Source: Qipengyuania pacifica (GTDB taxonomy: Bacteria > Pseudomonadota > Alphaproteobacteria > Sphingomonadales > Sphingomonadaceae). Taken from it: a stretch of DNA of 64,000 nucleotides. The position numbers were made by a program, and so were the translations under genes. Below, in pieces: positions 39,086 to 47,184 of the stretch. The notes beneath the pieces were generated by a model that made no database searches, was not told the DNA's origin, and was given only the letters and a program-made list of their open reading frames with translations. Location of the stretch: contig NZ_JAHWXO010000006.1 of NCBI RefSeq assembly GCF_019857205.1, forward strand, positions 62,001 to 126,000, read 5' to 3'. Position 1 is the stretch's first letter. Each line of letters opens with the position of its first letter.

Positions 39086-39384
39086 CCGCAGGTAATTTCG
39101 GTGATTTTCATCTCGTCGTCATAGCGGACATTCACGCGGTCTTCTCGGTAATCCATCGTCCATGCCGAATTGGGCGGGCCCCAGCGCAGCGACCGGGCAC
39201 CGCTTTCCTTCTGGATGGTGGCGCCGATTGCCGCCGAAACCGTGCTGCCAACATGCGATTGCGCAGCGTCAGCGTTGCAGGCCCCGGCCATGGGCGGCGG
39301 TTGATCTGCTGGGGTATCGGGCGCCGGGGTGGTGGCACAGGCGGCAAGCGGGACGGCCATGAGGCCCAGGGTGAGAATGCGCAT
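39082..39384 (-). CDS. Peptidase inhibitor I78-family lipoprotein
   Basis: 100 aa from ATG at 39384 with GGAG upstream. The signal MRILTLGLMAVPLAACATT carries a lipobox (LAAC). The mature part ADAAQSHVGSTVSAAIGATIQ..SGARSLRWGPPNSAWTMDYREDRVNVRYDD..ITEITCG is the I78 fold, relatives of the elastase inhibitor of Aspergillus. Such envelope inhibitors probably guard against extracellular serine proteases. An in-frame ATG seven codons upstream is a second choice. Its 3' end overlaps RidA by 4 bases. Confidence 0.85.
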   Translation of the reverse strand: MRILTLGLMAVPLAACATTPAPDTPADQPPPMAGACNADAAQSHVGSTVSAAIGATIQKESGARSLRWGPPNSAWTMDYREDRVNVRYDDEMKITEITCG

Positions 39385-39395
39385 TATGGGGGCTC

Positions 39396-39857
39396 CTATT
39401 CGCACTTCGTCAGGGGTGTGGGTTCGAATTGTTCTTCGGGATCGACAGCGGACGGGGTTAGTTTCTGGCCGTTATCGGAAAGGGTGAACATACGGGCCAT
39501 CTGCCATTGTTCGCCTTCGCCCTCCATCGCCAGCGAGACGACGATCTTTTCGGGACTGTCGACTTCGATACGGGTTACGTCGCCGTGCGATTCGTAAAAC
39601 TGGAATGTGGTGGGCAGGATTTCCATCCGGGTGAGCGAAGCGGGGGCGCAATCGCCGCTACCAGCATCCCACACACCCAGAAACGCAGCGGGGACGGTAT
39701 CCGCCGTGACGGGTTCGGGCGGACCGGCCCCGTCGCCGATGCCGCCATCGGGTTCGACCGTCATCGTGGCATCGGGATCGGTGTCGGAATTGTCCGAACA
39801 GGCGGCGGCCAGCAGGACCATGGGCAGGGCGAAGGAGAGAGCTTTGCGTGTCATCAT
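39396..39857 (-). CDS. Predicted lipoprotein, paralogue of the one at 38072-38605
   Basis: 153 aa. The leader MMTRKALSFALPMVLLAAACSDN has a lipobox (LAAC, Cys20). After an acidic linker (TDPDATMTVEPDGGIGDG), a compact domain VPAAFLGVWDAGSGDC..LTRMEILPTTFQFYESHGDVTRIEV ends TPLTKCE with a conserved Cys pair. The similarity to the lipoprotein 800 bases away is low but has the same order of features. The function is unknown; it starts 28 bases from mmsA's end. Confidence 0.72.
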   Translation of the reverse strand: MMTRKALSFALPMVLLAAACSDNSDTDPDATMTVEPDGGIGDGAGPPEPVTADTVPAAFLGVWDAGSGDCAPASLTRMEILPTTFQFYESHGDVTRIEVDSPEKIVVSLAMEGEGEQWQMARMFTLSDNGQKLTPSAVDPEEQFEPTPLTKCE

Positions 39858-39884
39858 CAGTCCCCAACGCTCCTGCCAAAGGTC

Positions 39885-41378
39885 TTATCCCATCGTGGGG
39901 ATGACGAAGGCGTTGGAACCATCGCCGCCGCCATCTGGCCAGCGCTGCGTGACCTTCTTGGCTTTGGTCCAGAACTTGAGGCCTTCCATGCCGTACTGGT
40001 CGGTGTCGCCGAAGCCAGAGCGCTTCCAGCCGCCGAAGCTGTGATAGCTGACGGGGACGGGGATCGGCACGTTGATGCCGACCATGCCGACATTCACCCG
40101 GTGGGCGAATTCGCGGGCGGCGTGGCCGTTGCGGGTGAAGATGGCGACGCCATTACCGTATTGATGCTCGCTCGGCAGGCGAACGGCATCCTCGAAATCC
40201 CGGGCGCGCACAATCTGCAGCACGGGTCCGAAGATTTCTTCCTGGTAGCTTTCCATGTCGGTGGTGACGCGGTCGAGCAGGGTCGGGCCGACGAAGAAGC
40301 CGTCTTCATGGCCCTGAAGGCTGAAGCCGCGACCGTCGATCACAACTTCGGCGCCTTCCTTTTCCGCCGTGTCGATCCACTGTTCGATCCGCGCCCTGTG
40401 TTCGGGCGTAACGACGGGACCGTAATGGGCGTCCTTGTCGGTGCTGACACCAACGCGCAGGGCATTGATCGCGGGGATGAGCTTTTCGCGCAACCTGTGC
40501 GCTGTATCCTCGCCCACCGGGACGACCACGGGCAGCGCCATGCAACGCTCGCCCGCCGAACCGAAGGCTGCCCCGGCCAGATCGTTGACTACCTGATCGA
40601 GGTCGGCATCCGGCATGACAATGCCGTGGTTCTTTGCGCCGCCCATGGCCTGCACGCGCTTGCCCGCAGCAACGCCGCGCTTGTAGACATAGTGGGCGAT
40701 GTCGCTCGAACCGACGAAACTGACGGCGGCGATATCCTCATGATCGAGGATGGCATCGACCATTTCCTTGTCGCCGTGGACGACCTGCAGCAGCCCTTCG
40801 GGTGCGCCAGCTTCGACGAAGAGTTCGGCGAGGCGAACGGGCACGCTGGGATCGCGTTCGGACGGCTTGAGGATGAAGGCGTTGCCCGCCGCGATCGCCA
40901 TGCCGAACATCCACATCGGGATCATCGCCGGAAAATTGAACGGAGTGATGCCCGCGCCGATACCCAGCGGCTGGCGCATCGAATAAACGTCGATGCCGGG
41001 CCCAGCGCCCTGCGTGTATTCGCCCTTGAGCGCCTGCGGAATGCCGCACGCATATTCGATGACTTCAAGCCCGCGCTGCACATCGCCATGCGCATCGTCC
41101 ACGACCTTGCCATGTTCGCTGGCGAGCAGCTCGGCAAGTTGCTGCTTGTTTTCTTCAACCAGTCGCTTGAATTCGAACATGACCCGGGCGCGCTTCTGCG
41201 GATTGGTCGCGGCCCATTCGGGCTGGACCTTCTTGGCAGCCGCAACCGCCTGATCAAGCAGGGAAGCATCGCCCAGCGCAACTTCGGCCTGAACCTCGCC
41301 CGTCGACGGGTTCCAGATCTTGTGCTTGCGGGTGGCTGCCGGGCTGTTGCCGGCAATGAAATGGTCAACCTGACGCAT
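39885..41378 (-). CDS. mmsA: CoA-acylating methylmalonate-semialdehyde dehydrogenase
   Basis: 497 aa from ATG at 41378 preceded by GAGGA. It converts methylmalonate semialdehyde to propionyl-CoA and CO2 with NAD and CoA, finishing valine breakdown. The aldehyde-dehydrogenase fold is shown by VDHFIAGNSPAAT, RQPLGIGAGITPFNFPAMIPMWM, the AMGGAKNHGIVMPDA block specific to MMSDH and the active-site GSAGERCMALPVVV with catalytic Cys; EIFGPVLQIVRA follows. A longer frame opening at 41405 is rejected. It is separated from the other valine genes by four envelope/housekeeping genes, all on the same strand. Confidence 0.96.
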   Translation of the reverse strand: MRQVDHFIAGNSPAATRKHKIWNPSTGEVQAEVALGDASLLDQAVAAAKKVQPEWAATNPQKRARVMFEFKRLVEENKQQLAELLASEHGKVVDDAHGDVQRGLEVIEYACGIPQALKGEYTQGAGPGIDVYSMRQPLGIGAGITPFNFPAMIPMWMFGMAIAAGNAFILKPSERDPSVPVRLAELFVEAGAPEGLLQVVHGDKEMVDAILDHEDIAAVSFVGSSDIAHYVYKRGVAAGKRVQAMGGAKNHGIVMPDADLDQVVNDLAGAAFGSAGERCMALPVVVPVGEDTAHRLREKLIPAINALRVGVSTDKDAHYGPVVTPEHRARIEQWIDTAEKEGAEVVIDGRGFSLQGHEDGFFVGPTLLDRVTTDMESYQEEIFGPVLQIVRARDFEDAVRLPSEHQYGNGVAIFTRNGHAAREFAHRVNVGMVGINVPIPVPVSYHSFGGWKRSGFGDTDQYGMEGLKFWTKAKKVTQRWPDGGGDGSNAFVIPTMG

Positions 41379-41469
41379 AGGAAAAATCCTCTCTTTCGTT
41401 GGCAACGGCCAATACGCACGAGAGGTCCGAAATCAACCGGTATCGGCTGAAACCTTCACGAACTGCGGT

Positions 41470-42684
41470 CTAGCCGACCCCTGCCATCATCTGCGCGCAC
41501 AGGATGGCGCCGTATGTTCCCAGTGCATAGCCAAGCACGGCGAGCAGCACGCCGACTGGGGCGAGGGCGGGGTGAAATGCAGCGGCTATGACCGGTGCGG
41601 ACGCGGCCCCGCCGACATTGGCCTTGCTACCTACCGCGACGAAGAAAAACGGCGCCTTTATGATCTTGGCGACAACCAGCAGCAGTATCACGTGGAACAG
41701 CATCCAGATGAAGCCGATCGCCATGAAAGCAGGAGCATCCGCGATCTTCGTAACATCCATTCGCGTGCCGATTACTGCAACGAGCAGGAAAATGAACAGC
41801 ACACCGAACTTGCTCGCCCCGATACCCTCCAGTTTGCGGGCGCGGGTAAAGCTGGCGGCAAGGCCGACAGTGGTCGAAATGACCACCACCCAGAAAAATT
41901 CGCTGGCCAGCGTCGCCTCTTCGCCCTGCAATTCGGCGAAGAAATTCCCGAGCCAGCCGCCGAGCAGATGCGAGAGGCCGACAACCGCAAAAGTAATGCC
42001 GAATAGCAGGACGTAGTCGTTTGCCTTGGCGACGCGTTCGATACTTTCGGTGTAGTCGGCCATCGTATCGCGCAGCTTGGCGATCGAAGAACTGTCCGCG
42101 CCCAGCCAGCGGTCGACACGCTCATGCGCGCCAGCGCCATAGAGCAGAAAGACCATCCAGATTTCGGCGACAATGATGTCGACAGCCAGTAGCGCAGCGA
42201 AACCTTCGAGAGGATAACCATAGACTTCGAGCATCGCGGTCTGGTTCGCTCCGCCGCCGATCCAGCTTCCTGCGAGCGTGGCAAGGCCCCGCCATGCTGC
42301 CGTGTCGCCGGAACCGATAATCGATGGTTCGAACTGCGCAACGATCCACAGCGCCAGTGGGCCACCCAGGATGATGCCGACGGTGGCGGTGAGGAACATA
42401 ATGATGGCCTTATTGCCGAGGCCCAGAATGCCCTTGATGTCGATGCTGAGCGTCATCAGGAACAGCGCGGCGGGCAGGAAATAGTCCTTTGCCACGGGCC
42501 ACAGATTGCTCTGCGACACGTCGATCAGGCCGAAGGTCGTCATCAGGCTTGGCACGAGGTAGCAGATCAGGATGATCGGCACGAAGACGTAGAATCGCTG
42601 CCAGCCGGGCCTGTCGCGCGTGGCGAACACGAACGCGAGGACGAGAGCCAAGAGGCCAAGGATTATCCTGTCATCGCTGATCAT
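41470..42684 (-). CDS. DUF819 (YjcL-like) membrane protein
   Basis: 404 aa with roughly ten hydrophobic segments. The opening ILGLLALVLAFVFATRDRPGW..VPIILICYLVPSLMTTFGLI and the conserved LAGSWIGGGANQTAMLEVYG and FFFVAVGSKANVGGAASAPVIAAAFHP blocks are those of DUF819, an uncharacterised transporter-like family. The GSKANVGGAASAPV region is its best-conserved segment. There is no adjacent substrate enzyme that would point to a cargo. The gene stands alone between mmsA and the cysteine synthase-like gene. Confidence 0.85.
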   Translation of the reverse strand: MISDDRIILGLLALVLAFVFATRDRPGWQRFYVFVPIILICYLVPSLMTTFGLIDVSQSNLWPVAKDYFLPAALFLMTLSIDIKGILGLGNKAIIMFLTATVGIILGGPLALWIVAQFEPSIIGSGDTAAWRGLATLAGSWIGGGANQTAMLEVYGYPLEGFAALLAVDIIVAEIWMVFLLYGAGAHERVDRWLGADSSSIAKLRDTMADYTESIERVAKANDYVLLFGITFAVVGLSHLLGGWLGNFFAELQGEEATLASEFFWVVVISTTVGLAASFTRARKLEGIGASKFGVLFIFLLVAVIGTRMDVTKIADAPAFMAIGFIWMLFHVILLLVVAKIIKAPFFFVAVGSKANVGGAASAPVIAAAFHPALAPVGVLLAVLGYALGTYGAILCAQMMAGVG

Positions 42685-42714
42685 GATAGTGCGGCCCCTT
42701 ATCCTGCCTGAATG

Positions 42715-43788
42715 TCATTCGGCCGCGAATGTGCCGGTTTCGAAGAAATGCGCGATTTTCTTTTGCTGCGGCATGATGTCCAGACCACGCGCAGCGAGCC
42801 ATGCGCTGTCGAAGATCGTATCGGAATAGCGCGCGCCGTCATCGCAAAGGATGGACACGATCGATCCTTTCCAGCCGCGTTCGGCCATCTCCGCCGCGAT
42901 CTTCGCGCACGCCCAGACGTTCGTTCCGGTGGATCCGCCGCAGCGGCGACCCAGACGCTGGCTGACTTCGTGCGCCGCCGCGATCGAGCAGACGTCCGGC
43001 ACGGCTTCCATGCGGTCGATCACATCGGGGAGAAAGCTGGGCTCGACCCGCTGCCTGCCGATGCCTTCTATGCAGCCCGCTGAATGATCCACCCGCTCGA
43101 TCGAGCGATCCTGCCAGTGGCGGTGAAACACGGATCCTTCCGGATCGGCCACGCATACGCGCGTGTCGAAACGATTATATCGTGCAAAGCGCCCGATGGT
43201 GGCAGACGTCCCGCCCGTGCCTGCACCGCACACGATCCAGCGCGGTACGGGATGCGGCTCACGCTCCATCTGGGCGAAGATCGATTCGGCAATGTTGTTG
43301 TTGCTGCGCCAGTCTGTGGCGCGTTCGGCAAAAGTGAACTGGTCGATGTAATGGCCGCCCAGTTCATCGGCGAGCGACTGCGCTGCATCGTATATTTCGC
43401 ATGGCCGATCGACGAAGTGGCATTCCCCTCCGTAGAAGGCGATGGCATCAAGCTTTGCCTGCGCTGTCGAGCGTGGAACGACTGCGATAAAACGCAGTCC
43501 GAGCATCCTGGCGAAATAGGCTTCCGAAACGGCTGTGGATCCGCTGGACGCCTCGACAATAGCGGTGCGTTCGCAAATCCATCCGTTGCACAGACCATAC
43601 AGAAATAGTGATCGGGCAAGGCGATGCTTCAGGCTGCCGGTCGGATGACTGGATTCGTCTTTCAGGTAGATGGCGATATCCGGCAGGGCCGGAACGGGCA
43701 AAGGTATGAGATGAGTATCGGCCGACCGATGGAAATCGGCTTCGATCCGGCCGATGGCCCAGTTCACCCATTCACGATTGGTCGACAT
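42715..43788 (-). CDS. PLP-dependent cysteine synthase-family protein (possible cysteine desulfhydrase)
   Basis: 357 aa from ATG at 43788; a start at 43836 would add 16 doubtful residues. The PLP lysine lies in [15 protein letters not shown], the phosphate loop is [14 protein letters not shown] and a second Gly loop is [19 protein letters not shown]. These are shared with O-acetylserine sulfhydrylases but the longer N-terminus ([21 protein letters not shown]) and the [19 protein letters not shown] block resemble the L-cysteine desulfhydrase Cds1 group. Reaction direction cannot be told from sequence. It lies 30 bases from the DUF819 gene in the same direction. Confidence 0.82.
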   Translation of the reverse strand: MSTNREWVNWAIGRIEADFHRSADTHLIPLPVPALPDIAIYLKDESSHPTGSLKHRLARSLFLYGLCNGWICERTAIVEASSGSTAVSEAYFARMLGLRFIAVVPRSTAQAKLDAIAFYGGECHFVDRPCEIYDAAQSLADELGGHYIDQFTFAERATDWRSNNNIAESIFAQMEREPHPVPRWIVCGAGTGGTSATIGRFARYNRFDTRVCVADPEGSVFHRHWQDRSIERVDHSAGCIEGIGRQRVEPSFLPDVIDRMEAVPDVCSIAAAHEVSQRLGRRCGGSTGTNVWACAKIAAEMAERGWKGSIVSILCDDGARYSDTIFDSAWLAARGLDIMPQQKKIAHFFETGTFAAE

Positions 43789-43933
43789 TGGGGCCTTGTA
43801 TAGCCCTCCTCCCGGGAGGGAACCCTCGCCGGACACGTTTTCCGCGGTTGGTCGGAGATCGCGCTAGCGGCAGGTCAACGCCGGACGATACACGCGCTGC
43901 AAAGGACAGACGGCGCCGGCCGACAAAAGGCTG

Positions 43934-44140
43934 TCAGGCCTTGCGCGCGATACGCCACACGGCAGAATGGGACAGACGTTCGATCCGACAGATGTCGCCC
44001 GCTTCGTCGCGCAGCTTCGCCCACCGACCAGGCGAGATCGTCATGGCCCGATCCAGCGCGCCATTGGGCGTAAGAGCAGAAAACGAGATCGTCTGGGAGA
44101 GCCCATCGTCATCCACATAGTCGAGATTATAGTCGTGCAT
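43934..44140 (-). CDS. Small conserved-looking hypothetical protein
   Basis: 68 aa, MHDYNLDYVDDDGLSQTISF continuing to LSHSAVWRIARKA. It has a strong ribosome-binding site (GGAGGGGG, 6-13 bases before the ATG) and a compact, plausible composition: an acidic N-terminal segment, a central helix-like SPGRWAKLRDEAGDICRIERLS, and a basic C-terminus. I do not recognise the family. The product is soluble; it stands alone between the cysteine synthase-like gene and the tRNA. Confidence 0.6.
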   Translation of the reverse strand: MHDYNLDYVDDDGLSQTISFSALTPNGALDRAMTISPGRWAKLRDEAGDICRIERLSHSAVWRIARKA

Positions 44141-44380
44141 ATAAGCCCCCTCCGATCGGGGAGTCCGCCAAGTGGTCGGTTGAAAGCCTGCGACTCCGTC
44201 CAGTGATGGTGAACGGGAGCCTACTTACCAGATGGTGACTTCATTCCCTAATTGGGTTCGGTCGGGGTTCGCTGGTGCATCACGTAGGGGCAGCCAAGCC
44301 ATATTGACTGATCGAGCCCTGTCGTGGCAGTCGCCTCGACGCGTTGTATGGCCGTTACGGCATGAAGTCGGACATGGTTC

Positions 44381-44454
44381 GCGGGTGTAGCTCAATGGTA
44401 GAGCAGCAGCTTCCCAAGCTGACGACGAGGGTTCGATTCCCTTCACCCGCTCCA
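44381..44454 (+). tRNA. tRNA-Gly, anticodon CCC
   Basis: A 74-base cloverleaf: acceptor arms GCGGGTG and CACCCGC, D arm GCTC-AATGGTA-GAGC, anticodon loop TTCCCAA on a GCAGC/GCTGA stem, T arm with GAGGGTTCGATTCCCTTC-type sequence, discriminator T and an encoded CCA. The anticodon CCC reads GGG glycine codons. The stem base next to the D arm (G-A) is unusual but tolerated. No other tRNA is in the window. Confidence 0.95.
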
Positions 44455-44536
44455 GTTTTCCTAGCGTGCCTCAAGATAACCACCGGTTAGCGAACCGTAA
44501 GGTGTGCAGCCTTTGGTCTGGCACATCGGGAATTGG

Positions 44537-45478
44537 TCAGGCGGCGAAGGTCGCCCGGATCAGGCCGCGTAGCCATTGAAGTCCTGGATCGTCAGCGCGC
44601 TCTGTGGCCCAACCCAAGAAAATTTTGGTTTTTGGATATTCAAAGGGGACCGGAAGTATTCTCAGCCGATAGATCGGTGCCACCAGTTCAGCATAGCGTC
44701 GCGGCACTATCGCGATCAGGTTTGTCGTTGCGATCGTAACCGTCAGGCTGGCAGCATTCGGTACCACGGCTACGACCCGGCGTTCCAACCCGGCCGCCAT
44801 CACCAGCCGCGCCGTGGGAAGGTGCAGTCGCATTTCCTTTTCGACCACGGCGTGCCCGTTCTCCGCGAACTGCTCTGTCGAGAGGGCGTGCCCGATCGTG
44901 GGGTGGGCTGCCCGGACGACGCAGACCGCCTCGCCGTCCATAAGCGGCTCGAGCGTGACACCCGGCTGATCGTGCAGGGAAATGTCGAGCATGATATCGG
45001 CGTCGCCATTGGTGAGCGCCTCGTGCGGTCGCGACCAGTCCGGCGTAATCACTTCGACCGAGCAGGATGACTGCGCATCATCGAGCGCTTTGATGATCGG
45101 CGGCAGAACCGACGGTACGCTGAAATCGTGCAAGAGCAGCCGAAACCGGCGATCGGCGGTAATCAGATCGAAGTCGGTTTCGAGCGATAGGCCGCGCCGC
45201 AAAGCGGTCAGCGCTTCTTTCACTGGAGGTAGGAGAGCCCGGGCGCGCGCCGTTGGCTTCATGCTACGATCCCGGCGCACAAAGAGCTGGTCGGAGAAAT
45301 GATCTCGAAGGCGCGCCAATGTATTGCTGACAGTAGGCTGCGTCATACCCAAAACCCGGGCTGCCTCGCTGACGCTGCCGGTCTTGTAGACGGTTTCGAA
45401 CACGATAAGCAAATTAAGGTCGAGCTTGCGCAGATGGCGGCTCTGCCGCTCTTGCTGAGCCTCATTCGAGCCAAGCAT
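44537..45478 (-). CDS. LysR-type transcriptional regulator
   Basis: 313 aa. The N-terminal winged helix (LDLNLLIVFETVYKTGSVSEAARVL..TQPTVSNTLARLRDHFSDQLFVR) is a standard LysR DNA-binding domain of the NodD/LinR-like group. The remainder is a periplasmic-binding-like effector domain (VEVITPDWSRPHEALTNGDADIMLDISL), with a hydrophobic pocket of unknown ligand. It is divergent from the diguanylate cyclase gene; LysR proteins usually regulate the divergent neighbour or themselves from the gap between. Confidence 0.9.
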   Translation of the reverse strand: MLGSNEAQQERQSRHLRKLDLNLLIVFETVYKTGSVSEAARVLGMTQPTVSNTLARLRDHFSDQLFVRRDRSMKPTARARALLPPVKEALTALRRGLSLETDFDLITADRRFRLLLHDFSVPSVLPPIIKALDDAQSSCSVEVITPDWSRPHEALTNGDADIMLDISLHDQPGVTLEPLMDGEAVCVVRAAHPTIGHALSTEQFAENGHAVVEKEMRLHLPTARLVMAAGLERRVVAVVPNAASLTVTIATTNLIAIVPRRYAELVAPIYRLRILPVPFEYPKTKIFLGWATERADDPGLQWLRGLIRATFAA

Positions 45479-45809
45479 TTATCGCCCCCGCAAATACCAC
45501 GTCATCGCTAGCATTGCTTCTATCAGGGCAATTACTTCAGAAGTTCAAGGCCTTCGTCGTTATTATTGCCGATCGGAATATGCACTATTCTGATTTCTAC
45601 GGTTTCCATGCGGAAAGGCAACTGCTTCATCGCGCGCGCAAGCCATGTGCGAATCCAGTTAGCGCAAGTTAGGCATAGGCGAAGCATTTGGGGTTTGAGC
45701 AGGGGAATTGGTCGTGGGTCTTATACGTGCGCAGCGAGAGGTCGTAGCTTGCCGGGTGCGTGGGTGGCCCGGGACGGCATTCAACCCGTAAGGAGCGGAG
45801 TTCGCCTCG
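45479..45809. other. 331-base gap between the LysR gene and the GGDEF gene
   Basis: No coding frame with a credible start lies here. I see no clear T-N11-A LysR box. A GGAAT-N17-CGTG sequence (45704-45729, plus strand) departs from the EcfG consensus at one base in each hexamer and may be a weak stress promoter for the GGDEF gene; AAGGAGCGGAG near 45790 supplies the ribosome-binding site. Confidence 0.4.
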
Positions 45810-46715
45810 ATGCGGTTGGGCCAGAGAGACAACTCATACAACTTCGACAGCGACCCTTCCGGGGCCGTTCGGTCGCGCGGATTGTTGCCTCAGGCTCACT
45901 TGGGCTACGGCCTTTTGGCAGGGCAAATATTATTGACCCCCGCGCTGATCGCGGCGCCTCCCTCAGCATCTGGACAGTGCGGATATCTGCTGTTCACAGC
46001 TTTCGCCTGCTGGCACTTCCGCAAACCGATTTCTCACCTGATCATCCTGTCGGCATGCGCTGTCTTGCTGATTTCAGCGTGGGTGCATGACATGCCATGG
46101 GAAGCATATTTACTGGTCCCCATGACACTCGCTGCAGGAGTGGGCGTGAGCAGAGCGAGATCTGGATTTAACGACGCCGAAAAGGCGGCGAATGTCGATA
46201 AGCTCACAGGAGCGCTCACACCGCGCGGTTTCGAGAAAATGCTTCGGACGGAATTGGCGAAGGCAAAAAGTGACGACCGCACGACAGCTCTGATATTTCT
46301 AGATCTTGATCACTTCAAATCGATCAACGACCGCTACGGACATTCGGGGGGCGATGAAGTACTGCGTCATGTCGTCACCGCCCTGCGAAGTGTCTTGCGG
46401 GAAAAAGACCATGTCGCGCGTATCGGCGGCGACGAGTTTCTTGTCTTTCTTCAGGTCGCAAATGATCCGGCGAGGCCTGAGAGTGTTCAAAGTTCGCTTG
46501 TTGGAGCGATCGAAACTCTACCGTGGGGTGTCAGTACAAGTGCAGGCGGGATTGTAATCCCCCCCGATAACTATCCCGATCCAGGTTCGCTGATCCGACT
46601 GGCCGATAACCTTATGTACGATGTCAAACGGTCCGGACGGGGTCGCCTGGACATGCAACACCTCCCGACTACCGACCCGGGGTGTCTATCTGCGGCAAGC
46701 CCACAGTTGAATTGA
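45810..46715 (+). CDS. GGDEF-domain diguanylate cyclase, membrane-anchored
   Basis: 301 aa. Four hydrophobic segments (~30-115) without a recognisable sensor domain anchor a C-terminal catalytic domain. The active site is GGDEF at 206-210 in ARIGGDEFLVFL; the product-inhibition I-site RxxD is intact (REKD, 197-200), five residues before it. DLDHFKSINDRYGHSGGDEVL carries the metal-binding Asp and substrate-binding Asn. There is no EAL or HD-GYP domain, so it is expected to synthesise cyclic di-GMP under feedback control. It is divergent from a LysR regulator. Confidence 0.92.
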   Translation: MRLGQRDNSYNFDSDPSGAVRSRGLLPQAHLGYGLLAGQILLTPALIAAPPSASGQCGYLLFTAFACWHFRKPISHLIILSACAVLLISAWVHDMPWEAYLLVPMTLAAGVGVSRARSGFNDAEKAANVDKLTGALTPRGFEKMLRTELAKAKSDDRTTALIFLDLDHFKSINDRYGHSGGDEVLRHVVTALRSVLREKDHVARIGGDEFLVFLQVANDPARPESVQSSLVGAIETLPWGVSTSAGGIVIPPDNYPDPGSLIRLADNLMYDVKRSGRGRLDMQHLPTTDPGCLSAASPQLN

Positions 46716-46793
46716 CCCGCATGGTCGACGACTGATCCGCAGATTCAGAACTCGCCAGGTATTAGGTTCGGTCATTCACTCACAGTAAGCGGC

Positions 46794-46982
46794 TTACTGT
46801 TTCAGCTTGTCTGCAGCCGCCTTCGCACCCTTCCAGCCCAGGAAGAAGAAGATCGCGCTCGCAATCAAGGCGACGACGAATATGATCAGGGCCAGATCTG
46901 CCAGAAAGCCTGCAACGCCTCCAAACCCGAGGATTGCTGCGACGAGTGCGATGATGGCAAGTGTAATGGCCCAACCGAACAT
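46794..46982 (-). CDS. DUF1328 small membrane protein
   Basis: 62 aa: MFGWAITLAIIALVAAILGF, then a second hydrophobic stretch (GFLADLALIIFVVALIASAIFFFL) and a short basic tail (GWKGAKAAADKLKQ). This matches DUF1328, a widespread two-helix protein with no known function. RBS AAGGAGAT precedes the ATG. A GGAAC-N17-CGTT element 23 bases upstream (separate feature) predicts transcription by the EcfG general-stress sigma factor, fitting known stress induction of small membrane proteins of this kind. Confidence 0.88.
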   Translation of the reverse strand: MFGWAITLAIIALVAAILGFGGVAGFLADLALIIFVVALIASAIFFFLGWKGAKAAADKLKQ

Positions 46983-47004
46983 GACGATCTCCTTTGGTTT
47001 ATCC

Positions 47005-47030
47005 AACGATGCGACGCGCCATCGCGTTCC
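47005..47030 (-). promoter_or_regulatory. EcfG-type general stress promoter of the DUF1328 gene
   Basis: Read on the minus strand: GGAAC at 47030-47026, a 17-base spacer, CGTT at 47008-47005. This matches the alphaproteobacterial EcfG consensus GGAAC-N16/17-CGTT without mismatches. The -10 element lies 23 bases from the ATG. Confidence 0.75.
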
Positions 47031-47184
47031 GGAGGAGCAAACTGTCTGTACCAATATCGGGGACACGCCAGAGGCGGTTGGCGTCTAGGATAAATATCGG
47101 GAGACGTGCCGTGGGGCTTGATCGAAGCTGCGCCGCTACCGATCTAGCGCGATCTTCCCCTCACTCCCCGCGACAGACCACATC

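Noticed and set aside
39507-41450. Plus-strand open frame of 647 codons over mmsA
   Set aside because: Antisense shadow of mmsA, which has all dehydrogenase motifs on the minus strand.
44484-44497. CGGTT-AGCG-AACCG hairpin after the tRNA
   Set aside because: Short stem with no T-run; not a convincing terminator.
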